From the NCBI GenBank assembly GCA_001999425.1, contig MLHP01000002.1:62001-126000 (forward strand): a stretch of 64,000 nt of DNA, in the 5' to 3' direction. Shown here one piece after another: positions 57,039-64,000 of the stretch. Source of the stretch: Rodentibacter genomosp. 2 (lineage in GTDB: Bacteria > Pseudomonadota > Gammaproteobacteria > Enterobacterales > Pasteurellaceae). The position numbers and the translations under genes are program-made. Every line of letters starts with the position of its first letter. The first letter of the stretch is position 1. The notes under the pieces are model-generated. The model searched no databases and was not told the DNA's origin. It saw nothing but the letters and a program-made list of their open reading frames with translations.

Positions 57039-58007
57039 TTACTTTATTAGTTTCTGTTTGTATCTATCAAATATGACGGCAATTAATAGAATCAGACCTC
57101 TTACAACATATTGAGAAAACGGCGAGATATTTAATAAATTCATCGCATTTTCAATGGTACCTAGAATTAATACTCCTGCTATGATAAATGAAATTTTAGC
57201 TACGCCACCGTTCAAAGATACGCCGCCAAGTACGCAAGCTGAAATTGCCACTAATTCAAAACCAATGGAAGTCATGGGTTGTCCGCTTGTCATTCTAGCA
57301 GCAAGAATAACACCGGCTAGCGCAGAAATTGCTCCGGATACAACAAAAATAATTAATTTCGTGCGATCTACATTAATGCCGGCTAATCGTGCCGCTTCCT
57401 CATTACCACCGATTGCCAAAGTATTACGTCCGTAGGTAGTTTTACTTAATAAAAAACCAAAGATAGCAACACAAATAACGGTAAATAGAATTGGTAGGGG
57501 AATTCCAAATAAATTTTGATATCCCAATTCAAAAAATTCTTCTTTTGTAATACCTACTGCTTTACCGTCAGAAATAATATAACCGAAGCCACGTGCAATT
57601 TGCATACTTGCCAATGTTGTAATTAAGGAATTAATTTTTAATTTCGCAATAACAAAACCATTTATTAAACCGATTAAAGCTCCTAGTGAAACGCCTGACA
57701 ACACACCTAACGTGACACTTTGAGTAAGATTAATCACTGTTGCAGTGACAACACCAGCGCACGCAATTACAGAAGCGACAGATAAATCAATTTCACCGGC
57801 AGCAAGACAAAATAACATACCGCAAGCAACCATACCGCTCATTGAAATGGCTAGCCCTAACCCTTTCATATTAATAACAGTTGCAAAATTGGGAATAAAT
57901 AAACAAGCAGAAATAAAAATAACAGCAAAAATTAACAACATACCATAGGCATTCCAAATTTTATTAAATCTGCTCATATTGTGAGTTTGAGAAGTTGCTG
58001 AAGTCAT
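57039..58007 (-). CDS. araH: L-arabinose ABC transporter permease
   Basis: A 322-residue inner-membrane permease with about eight to ten spans, close to E. coli AraH: NMKGLGLAISMSGMVACGMLFCLAAGEIDLSV, SDGKAVGITKEEFFELGYQN, IGGNEEAARLAGINVDRTKL and the C-terminal ISPFSQYVVRGLILLIAVIFDRYKQ. I chose the ATG at 58007 with AAGGAG before it; the longer frame would overlap araG. It lies 16 bp after araG. Confidence 0.95.
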   Translation of the reverse strand: MTSATSQTHNMSRFNKIWNAYGMLLIFAVIFISACLFIPNFATVINMKGLGLAISMSGMVACGMLFCLAAGEIDLSVASVIACAGVVTATVINLTQSVTLGVLSGVSLGALIGLINGFVIAKLKINSLITTLASMQIARGFGYIISDGKAVGITKEEFFELGYQNLFGIPLPILFTVICVAIFGFLLSKTTYGRNTLAIGGNEEAARLAGINVDRTKLIIFVVSGAISALAGVILAARMTSGQPMTSIGFELVAISACVLGGVSLNGGVAKISFIIAGVLILGTIENAMNLLNISPFSQYVVRGLILLIAVIFDRYKQKLIK

Positions 58008-58023
58008 AAAAATTCTCCTTATA

Positions 58024-59541
58024 TTACTTAGCTCCGGTTTCAATGCTATCGGCTTCCACCATAGCAAGTTTCAAAACACGCTCTTCCGTTGCCTCTTCAC
58101 GTTCTACAACACCTGTAATTTGTCGATTTCTCATTACCACAATGCGATCGGATAAACCGATAACCTCAGGTAAATCACTTGAAATCACAATGATTGCTAT
58201 CTTTTCATCAGCCAGTTTAAAAATCAGATCATAGATTTCGGATTTTGCTCCCACATCAATACCTCGTGTCGGCTCATCCAATAGGAGTACTTTAATATCC
58301 TCGGATAACCATCGCCCTAAAATGACTTTTTGTTGATTTCCACCGGATAAATTCATAATAAGTTGATTAATGGAAGGCGTTTTCACATTCATTTGTCGGC
58401 ATTGTTTCTCTGCATTTTGTTTTTCCCAAAATTCATTAATGATGAATTTAAAGAAATTATGGGAGCGTCTTGCGCTTAAATTAATGTTTTCTGCCACGCT
58501 CGCCAAAGGAATAATTCCTTCTTTTTTTCGATCCTCTGGGCATAGTACTATGCCTTGCTCAATAGCATCTTTGGGGCAGGTTATATTGATACTTTTTCCG
58601 TCTAACTCAATATTTCCTTGAGTCATCGGATCCGCACCAAAAATAATTTTAAATAACTCCGAACGACCGGCACCAACCAATCCAAATAATCCGAGAATCT
58701 CTCCTGCCTTCACTTCAAGATTAAAATTTCCCGGCAACTTTTTACTTGAAAGAGCGGTCAGTTTTAACCGTGTTTTTCCAATTTCTCTTGAACGATAATG
58801 ATAAATATCACCCAAATTACGCCCAACCATACTACGTACCAACGTGTCATTATTAATCTTTGACAGATCCGAAAATGTTTCAACAAATTGACCGTCTTTC
58901 AATACGGTAATTTCATCACTAATACGGAAAATTTCTTCCATTCGGTGAGAAACATACAGAATAACTTTTCCTTCTGCTTTCAATTCTTCAATCACTGCAA
59001 ACAACTTTTCGATTTCAGGTGCAGACAAGCTGCTAGTCGGTTCATCAAACGCAATAATTTTCGCTCCTCGGCTCAATGCTTTTGCAATTTCAATCATTTG
59101 CCACTGACCAATGGAAAGTTCTCTCAAAGGAGTATTTGGGGAAATATTTAAAGCTAATTTATCCAAGTATTTTTGCGTACGGATTACTAATTCTTTCCGA
59201 TTAACCAGCCCAAAAGAATGGGGGAGCTGCCCTAAACAAAGATTTTCTGCAACCGTCATGTCCGGTACGATATTTAATTCTTGATAAATAATGGCAACTC
59301 CGGCGAGTAAAGCATCTTTTGTAGTGCGAAATGTAAGAGAGCGCCCCCCGATATGCATTTTCCCTTCCGTCGGCAAATAATTACCACTTAAAATTTTCAG
59401 TAAGGTAGATTTACCGGCACCATTTTCCCCCATGAGGGCATGTACTTTTCCTTCATAACATTTAAACGAAACATTTTGTAATGCTTTAACACCAGGAAAA
59501 GATTTGCTAATTTGGTCAAATTCTAAATAAGGAATTTGCAT
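58024..59541 (-). CDS. araG: L-arabinose ABC transporter ATP-binding protein
   Basis: A 505-residue double ATPase of the monosaccharide importer family. The first domain has [40 protein letters not shown] and [12 protein letters not shown]; the second has the weaker loop [16 protein letters not shown] and [16 protein letters not shown] with [18 protein letters not shown]. It powers arabinose uptake with AraF and AraH. GGAGG lies before the ATG, 38 bp after araF. Confidence 0.96.
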   Translation of the reverse strand: MQIPYLEFDQISKSFPGVKALQNVSFKCYEGKVHALMGENGAGKSTLLKILSGNYLPTEGKMHIGGRSLTFRTTKDALLAGVAIIYQELNIVPDMTVAENLCLGQLPHSFGLVNRKELVIRTQKYLDKLALNISPNTPLRELSIGQWQMIEIAKALSRGAKIIAFDEPTSSLSAPEIEKLFAVIEELKAEGKVILYVSHRMEEIFRISDEITVLKDGQFVETFSDLSKINNDTLVRSMVGRNLGDIYHYRSREIGKTRLKLTALSSKKLPGNFNLEVKAGEILGLFGLVGAGRSELFKIIFGADPMTQGNIELDGKSINITCPKDAIEQGIVLCPEDRKKEGIIPLASVAENINLSARRSHNFFKFIINEFWEKQNAEKQCRQMNVKTPSINQLIMNLSGGNQQKVILGRWLSEDIKVLLLDEPTRGIDVGAKSEIYDLIFKLADEKIAIIVISSDLPEVIGLSDRIVVMRNRQITGVVEREEATEERVLKLAMVEADSIETGAK

Positions 59542-59579
59542 AAATATTTCCTCCTTACTGATATTTTAATTACATTCAA

Positions 59580-60581
59580 TTAAAGCCCTTTTTTCTCCAG
59601 TTCCAATTTAAAGTTTTCTCGGGTCAATAATACAGGATCACCAATTGGTGTATATTTTGGCGGCTCAACCCCTTCTTTAACCCATTTATAAAGCATTTCC
59701 GTGCTACGATAGCCGTGTACATCGGGGCTTGGCAGTAATGATCCGATAAAACCGGTCATCTTAGGCTTTGAAAGTTCACTCACGGCATCCGTCCCATTGA
59801 TACCGATACCGACAACATTTTCAGCTTTAAAGCCCTGTCCTTCCGTAGCCCGAATGCCCCCTAACACGGTATTATCATTCATCCCGACAATTAACCAATT
59901 TTTCACTTCGGGGTGCTGTACTAACATGGCATTAGCGGCATCTAGCGCTCCCGGAATATCATTACTTTTGGTTGGTGATTTATAGATTTGTTTTTCAGGG
60001 AAGCCTGCTTTGATTAACGCGGAAATAGATCCATCCGTACGGCGACGTGCAGTATCCAATTCGTCTGCGGTGATAGCTAATACTGCTGTCTCATTGACAT
60101 TCCAACCACGTTTTTGCATTTCTTTATACAATTCTAAACCTTGACGTTCACCAATTTCCGTTGCAGCCATCATGATAATCGGCACATTATTCATAGGTTC
60201 CCCAGCGGCATTTAAAAATTGATCATCAACAGTAATTACTTTCAGATCATAAGAACGCGCCTTTGCCATAATGGCCGGTCCCAATTTAGGATCAGGTGTA
60301 CAAATAACAAAACCTTTTGCACCGCTTGCTGCTAAATTATCTATAGCATTCAATGTTTTTTCGCCGTCAGGAATTGCCATTTTTATAATTTGAACATCAC
60401 CAAGATCTTTGGCGGCTTTATCCGCAAATGCCCATTCTGTTTGGAACCACGGTTCCTCCGGCTGTTTCACCAAAAAACCTAATTTCATAGTCTCTGTCGC
60501 TTGAATAGAGATAGAGGTAAAACCTGTCGTAGCCAATACTGAAGCAGCTATTAATGATTTTAAAAAATTTCGTTTATTCAT
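59580..60581 (-). CDS. araF: L-arabinose-binding periplasmic protein
   Basis: A 333-residue exported binding protein close to E. coli AraF. A signal peptide ends IQATETM; then KLGFLVKQPEEPWFQTEWAFADKAAKDLG, GFVICTPDPKLGPAIMAKAR, TVDDQFLNAAGEPM, WLIVGMNDNTVLGGIRATEGQG and GSLLPSPDVHGYRS line the sugar pocket in the family. GAGG lies 10 bp before the ATG. First gene of araFGH, behind a promoter with CRP and AraC sites. Confidence 0.97.
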   Translation of the reverse strand: MNKRNFLKSLIAASVLATTGFTSISIQATETMKLGFLVKQPEEPWFQTEWAFADKAAKDLGDVQIIKMAIPDGEKTLNAIDNLAASGAKGFVICTPDPKLGPAIMAKARSYDLKVITVDDQFLNAAGEPMNNVPIIMMAATEIGERQGLELYKEMQKRGWNVNETAVLAITADELDTARRRTDGSISALIKAGFPEKQIYKSPTKSNDIPGALDAANAMLVQHPEVKNWLIVGMNDNTVLGGIRATEGQGFKAENVVGIGINGTDAVSELSKPKMTGFIGSLLPSPDVHGYRSTEMLYKWVKEGVEPPKYTPIGDPVLLTRENFKLELEKKGL

Positions 60582-60668
60582 TGCGAGATCCTCAATATAA
60601 ATATATCAATAAATGAACATTACCTCTTAAGAACAGCTTACTTAACACGCTTACCGTTCGGTAGTCGC

Positions 60669-60674
60669 ATGATA
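60669..60674 (-). promoter_or_regulatory. Predicted -10 element of the araF promoter
   Basis: TATCAT on the minus strand places the start near 60662, about 80 nt before the araF ATG, with the CRP site centred about 42 bp upstream. No -35 hexamer is needed at such class II promoters, and none is obvious. Confidence 0.55.
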
Positions 60675-60696
60675 CTGTATTTATTAATCATTAAAA

Positions 60697-60712
60697 TGAG
60701 ATCTGGATCACA
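60697..60712. promoter_or_regulatory. CRP (cAMP receptor) site upstream of araF
   Basis: TGAGA-TCTGGA-TCACA matches the TGTGA-N6-TCACA consensus at nine of ten core bases, with AAA before it. It should link arabinose uptake to glucose absence. Confidence 0.75.
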
Positions 60713-60723
60713 GTATGAATTTA

Positions 60724-60761
60724 TTGCAAAATAATCCATATATTCAGCAAATCCATCCTGA
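60724..60761 (+). promoter_or_regulatory. AraC-binding direct repeat upstream of araF
   Basis: TTGCAAAATAATCCATA (60724-60740) and CAGCAAATCCATCCTGA (60745-60761) each match 12 of 17 bases of E. coli araI1 and araI2 and are 4 bp apart, as there. They point away from araF and lie upstream of the CRP site. The remaining part of the 60582-60896 gap is A/T-rich and ends with the mfd terminator. Confidence 0.6.
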
Positions 60762-60820
60762 CAAATAAATAAATTCAATTACAAATAGCGCTTTTATTCA
60801 AAAAGAAAAACTGAAGTAAA

Positions 60821-60855
60821 AAAATGACGCACGATAAAAATAGTGCGTCATTTTT
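60821..60855 (-). terminator. Terminator of mfd
   Basis: AATGACGCAC pairs with GTGCGTCATT around a ten-base loop, then TTTTTTTAC on the minus strand. Confidence 0.82.
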
Positions 60856-60896
60856 GTAATCTAATTTCTTCAATGTAATACAACCGTTAAAAAATC

Positions 60897-63800
60897 TTAC
60901 TCAAGCAAAAACTTGATTAAATTCACCACAAATTCCAACCGCACTTTATTATCTGAAAGATCTTTCATAAACTTAAATTTCGACGGTCCGTCAAAACGAT
61001 AGACAATCGGTTCTTTTTGAATAAGCTGAATAAATTTTTCCGGTGCGACTTGTGTTGTCGGTGAAAATTCAATAAAGCCCCCTTGTGTGCCGGCATCAAT
61101 ACGAAGTACTTTTAAAGGCTCGATCAATAAATGCAGTTCGGCAATTTGCAGTAAATTTTTTGTTGCTTCCGGTAACAATCCAAAACGGTCGATCAATTCG
61201 ACTTTTAATTCATCTAATTCTTGTTTTGTCTCGGCGGCGGCAATACGTTTGTAGAAGGATAACCGCATATTCACATCGCCTAAATATTCATCCGGTAACA
61301 ATGCCGCGACTCTCAGTTCGATTTCAGCGTGCTGTCGGGTTAATTCTTCTAAAGACGGCTCACGTCCTTCTTTTAAGGCTTTCACCGCCGCATCAAGCAA
61401 TTCCATATAAAGGGAAAAACCGATGGTTTCAATTTGTCCGCTTTGTTCATTCCCCAACAGCTCACCTGCACCACGAATTTCTAAATCATGAGTGGCAAGA
61501 ATAAAGCCCGCGCCAAGATTATCTAAACTTTCCAAAGCTTCAAGGCGGCGTTGAGCATCTTTTGTCATCATTTTCGGAGGAGGGGTAAGTAAGTAGGCAT
61601 AGGCTTGATGATGAGAACGCCCTACCCGACCACGTAATTGATGTAATTGTGCCAGACCAAAATGATCCGCCCGTTCGATGATAATCGTATTTGCCGTTGG
61701 AACATCAATGCCCGTCTCAATAATTGTTGAACAAACCAACACATTATAGCGTTGATGATGAAAATCGCTCATCACCCGTTCTAACTCACGCTCACGCATT
61801 TGCCCGTGTCCTACCACCACTCGGGCTTCCGGTACAAGTGCAGTCAATTTTTCTGCCGTATTTTCAATACTCGCCACATCATTATGTAAATAATATACCT
61901 GTCCGCCACGCAAAATTTCACGCAAGATGGCTTCACGTACCACTAAATCATCCTTTTGACGAACAAAGGTTTTAATACTCAAGCGGCGAGCCGGCGGCGT
62001 GGAAATAATGGAGAGATCACGAATACCGTTCATTGCCATATTAAGGGTGCGTGGGATCGGGGTTGCCGTCAGGGTGAGAATATCGATATTGGCACGTAGT
62101 TGCTTAATTTTTTCTTTTTGCCCCACGCCAAAACGGTGTTCTTCATCAATAATCAGCAAACCGAGATCGTGAAATTTCACATCTGATTGAATCAGTTTAT
62201 GGGTGCCGATCAAAATATCCACTTTACCTTCTGCCAGATTTTGCAGAATTTGTTTTTGTTCTTTCGCTGTTTTAAAACGCGATAGTACTTCTACATTCAC
62301 CGGTAAATTGGCAAAACGATCTTTAAAGTTTTCATAATGTTGCTGTGCAAGCAATGTCGTCGGCACTAAAACCGCCACTTGTTTATGATTCATCACCGCT
62401 AAAAATGCTGCTCGCATCGCTACTTCGGTTTTACCAAAGCCTACATCGCCACAAACTAAACGATCCATCGCTTTGGGCTGACACATATCTGAAATCACAG
62501 CATTAATCGCCATTTCTTGATCATGGGTTTCTTCAAAAGGGAAAGTTGCCGCAAATTGTTGAAATTCTTCACGATCATATTTAAAGGCAAAGCCTTTTTT
62601 CGCCTCACGTTGTGCATAAACATCTAATAGATCCGCCGCCACATCGCGAATTTTTTCTGCGGCTTTATGACGAGATTTCGCCCAAGCCTCGTTACCCAGT
62701 TTATGTAATGGCGCACTTTCATCAGATCCACCTACATAACGGCTAATCAAATGCAACGAGGTAACCGGCACATAAAGTTTGGATTCATTGGCATAATTCA
62801 GGAGTAAATATTCTGCTTGAATTCCACCGGCATCAAGGGTTACCAAACCTCCATAACGCCCGACCCCATGATCCAAATGTACCACCGGTTGCCCGATTTT
62901 AAGTTCCGCCAAATTACGCACAAGCGTATCAGGATTAATGGCTTTACGCTTATCACGCTGACGCTGTTGTACCCTTTCGCCCAGTAAATTCGCTTCACCA
63001 ATAATAGCTAAGGGGGCAGATTCCTCGATAATAAAGCCTTGCTCAAAAGCACTGACGAGCAAACTGAATTTTTCTTGCCCTGCTTGAGAGAGAGATTGAA
63101 TTTGTTTCGGCTTAATTTTTAGTGGTTGAAGCAGATCTAGCAAGGTTTCCCGACGTCCTTCCGTTTCCACGGAAAACAATACATTGCCGTTAAAATGTTC
63201 AATAAATTGACGAAGTTGCCCGAAGGGTTCTTTTTGTTGTGATTGAATCGTGATAGTCGGCAATGAAGTAAGCGGTAAATTTTTCTGACGCACTGATGAC
63301 CGCACTTTTTCATTTTTCAATGTAATACGCGGGTAGTCTTTCAATTGGCGATTTACTTCATCAATATTTAACCACAAACGTTCCGGTGACAATAAGGGAC
63401 GCATTGGATCCACTTTGCGTTGTTCATAACGCTGTTTTGCATCTTGATAAAAACGCTCCCCTTGTGCTTGATTTGCCTCCATATCCACAAACAAGGTTTG
63501 GGGGGGAAGATAGTCAAATAAGGTTGCCATTTCTGCAAAAAACAACGGCTGCCAATATTCAATACCGGAAATCAATGTTCCCTTACTAATTTGTTGATAA
63601 ATATGTTCCGGATCGCGCCGAATTTCCCCAAAAGTTTCTCGAAATTGTGTGCGAAAAAATTCAATACCTTTGTCATCAGTAGGAAATTCCTGTGCCGGCA
63701 GCAGATTAATAGATTGAATTTCATCTAGCGTACGTTGCGTATCCACATCAAAAGTGCGGATAGAGTCAATTTCATCATCAAAAAAATCTAATCGAAAAGG

Positions 63801-64000
63801 CACCGCACTTCCCATCGGAAAAAGATCAAGCAATGCCCCCCGCACTGCATATTCACCATGTTCCAATACTTGCTCTACGGCACGATAACCGGCTGATTCC
63901 AGTTGTAAACGCATTTTATCAATAACAATGCGATCACCTTTTTTAATCAATAAAACATGATGTTGCAAATACTGTGGAGGGCAAAGACGCTGCATTAAAG
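60897..64000 (-). CDS. mfd: Transcription-repair coupling factor Mfd (5' end outside window)
   Basis: About 1034 of some 1150 residues are visible; the frame is open at the window edge. Mfd pushes stalled RNA polymerase off DNA damage and recruits UvrA. The fragment starts in the UvrB-like region ([30 protein letters not shown]), then shows the RNA polymerase-binding domain ([20 protein letters not shown]), the RecG-like motor with Walker [16 protein letters not shown] and the DEEH box [14 protein letters not shown], the [15 protein letters not shown] motif, and the C-terminal TRCF domain ([20 protein letters not shown]). It ends at a strong terminator. Confidence 0.96.
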   Translation of the reverse strand, partial: LMQRLCPPQYLQHHVLLIKKGDRIVIDKMRLQLESAGYRAVEQVLEHGEYAVRGALLDLFPMGSAVPFRLDFFDDEIDSIRTFDVDTQRTLDEIQSINLLPAQEFPTDDKGIEFFRTQFRETFGEIRRDPEHIYQQISKGTLISGIEYWQPLFFAEMATLFDYLPPQTLFVDMEANQAQGERFYQDAKQRYEQRKVDPMRPLLSPERLWLNIDEVNRQLKDYPRITLKNEKVRSSVRQKNLPLTSLPTITIQSQQKEPFGQLRQFIEHFNGNVLFSVETEGRRETLLDLLQPLKIKPKQIQSLSQAGQEKFSLLVSAFEQGFIIEESAPLAIIGEANLLGERVQQRQRDKRKAINPDTLVRNLAELKIGQPVVHLDHGVGRYGGLVTLDAGGIQAEYLLLNYANESKLYVPVTSLHLISRYVGGSDESAPLHKLGNEAWAKSRHKAAEKIRDVAADLLDVYAQREAKKGFAFKYDREEFQQFAATFPFEETHDQEMAINAVISDMCQPKAMDRLVCGDVGFGKTEVAMRAAFLAVMNHKQVAVLVPTTLLAQQHYENFKDRFANLPVNVEVLSRFKTAKEQKQILQNLAEGKVDILIGTHKLIQSDVKFHDLGLLIIDEEHRFGVGQKEKIKQLRANIDILTLTATPIPRTLNMAMNGIRDLSIISTPPARRLSIKTFVRQKDDLVVREAILREILRGGQVYYLHNDVASIENTAEKLTALVPEARVVVGHGQMRERELERVMSDFHHQRYNVLVCSTIIETGIDVPTANTIIIERADHFGLAQLHQLRGRVGRSHHQAYAYLLTPPPKMMTKDAQRRLEALESLDNLGAGFILATHDLEIRGAGELLGNEQSGQIETIGFSLYMELLDAAVKALKEGREPSLEELTRQHAEIELRVAALLPDEYLGDVNMRLSFYKRIAAAETKQELDELKVELIDRFGLLPEATKNLLQIAELHLLIEPLKVLRIDAGTQGGFIEFSPTTQVAPEKFIQLIQKEPIVYRFDGPSKFKFMKDLSDNKVRLEFVVNLIKFLLE

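Noticed and set aside
1-64000. tRNA, rRNA, prophage or insertion sequence genes
   Set aside because: All gaps were read; none holds a cloverleaf-like or rRNA sequence, and no transposase, integrase or phage gene is present.

Overview
The window is chromosomal DNA of a gammaproteobacterium of the family Pasteurellaceae. The clearest sign is the 9-bp DNA uptake signal core AAGTGCGGT (or its complement ACCGCACTT), which I found almost 50 times in 64 kb. This is the Haemophilus influenzae type of signal and points to the Haemophilus / Aggregatibacter / Pasteurella / Rodentibacter side of the family. Low G+C and gene blocks ordered as in H. influenzae (apt-dnaX; aceE-aceF-lpdA; dnaK-dnaJ; fur, fldA, seqA, menE, mscK-like, aroC, mepA, yfcA, lpxM) agree. 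The species cannot be fixed from the sequence. No rRNA, tRNA, CRISPR array, prophage or intact insertion sequence was seen.

Layout. 1-2.7 kb: 3' end of msrAB, a CcdA-like membrane thiol carrier and a TlpA-like thioredoxin (envelope methionine sulfoxide repair), then an ECF sigma factor with a tiny zinc-finger anti-sigma-like partner. 2.7-7.1 kb: ytfJ, proA, an unrecognised anchored protein, catalase. 7.3-19.3 kb: dnaX and apt, a NlpC/P60 lipoprotein, the pyruvate dehydrogenase genes (E2 with three lipoyl domains), mgsA, a YdgA-like protein. 19.5-22.9 kb: dnaK-dnaJ behind a sigma-32-like promoter. 22.9-27.9 kb: a cystine symporter and modABC with divergent modE; a ModE-like operator lies between modA and modE. 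28-31.6 kb: a seven-copy CAAAG repeat, two tandemly duplicated small membrane proteins, a TorD-like chaperone, a flavodoxin-fold reductase, NfeD and an SPFH (QmcA-like) protein, all on one strand. 31.7-33.7 kb: sstT and an SOS-controlled UmuD-like protein that has lost its catalytic residues. 33.7-49 kb: lpxM, yfcA-like, mepA, aroC, a MscK-like channel, menE, seqA, ybfF, fldA, fur, an orphan peptide-binding lipoprotein, a YbaN-like protein, prlC. 49.3-52.8 kb: fabB and mnmC. 52.8-60.6 kb: an L-arabinose locus, all on the minus strand, in transcription order araF-araG-araH-araC-kinase-araA. The window ends inside mfd.

The arabinose locus is the main accessory region. Transporter, regulator and isomerase resemble their E. 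coli counterparts closely, but the kinase is a different FGGY-family protein and no araD is present. Both promoter regions carry AraC-like direct repeats with the 17-4-17 bp spacing of E. coli araI1-I2; the araF promoter also has a near-consensus CRP site about 42 bp upstream of the predicted start. About 7.4 kb of the locus holds no exact uptake signal, which suggests later acquisition.

The observations most worth following are the catalytically dead UmuD-like protein behind a perfect LexA box, the arabinose control regions and kinase swap, the duplicated membrane proteins that carry a copied torD tail, and the CAAAG repeat next to them.
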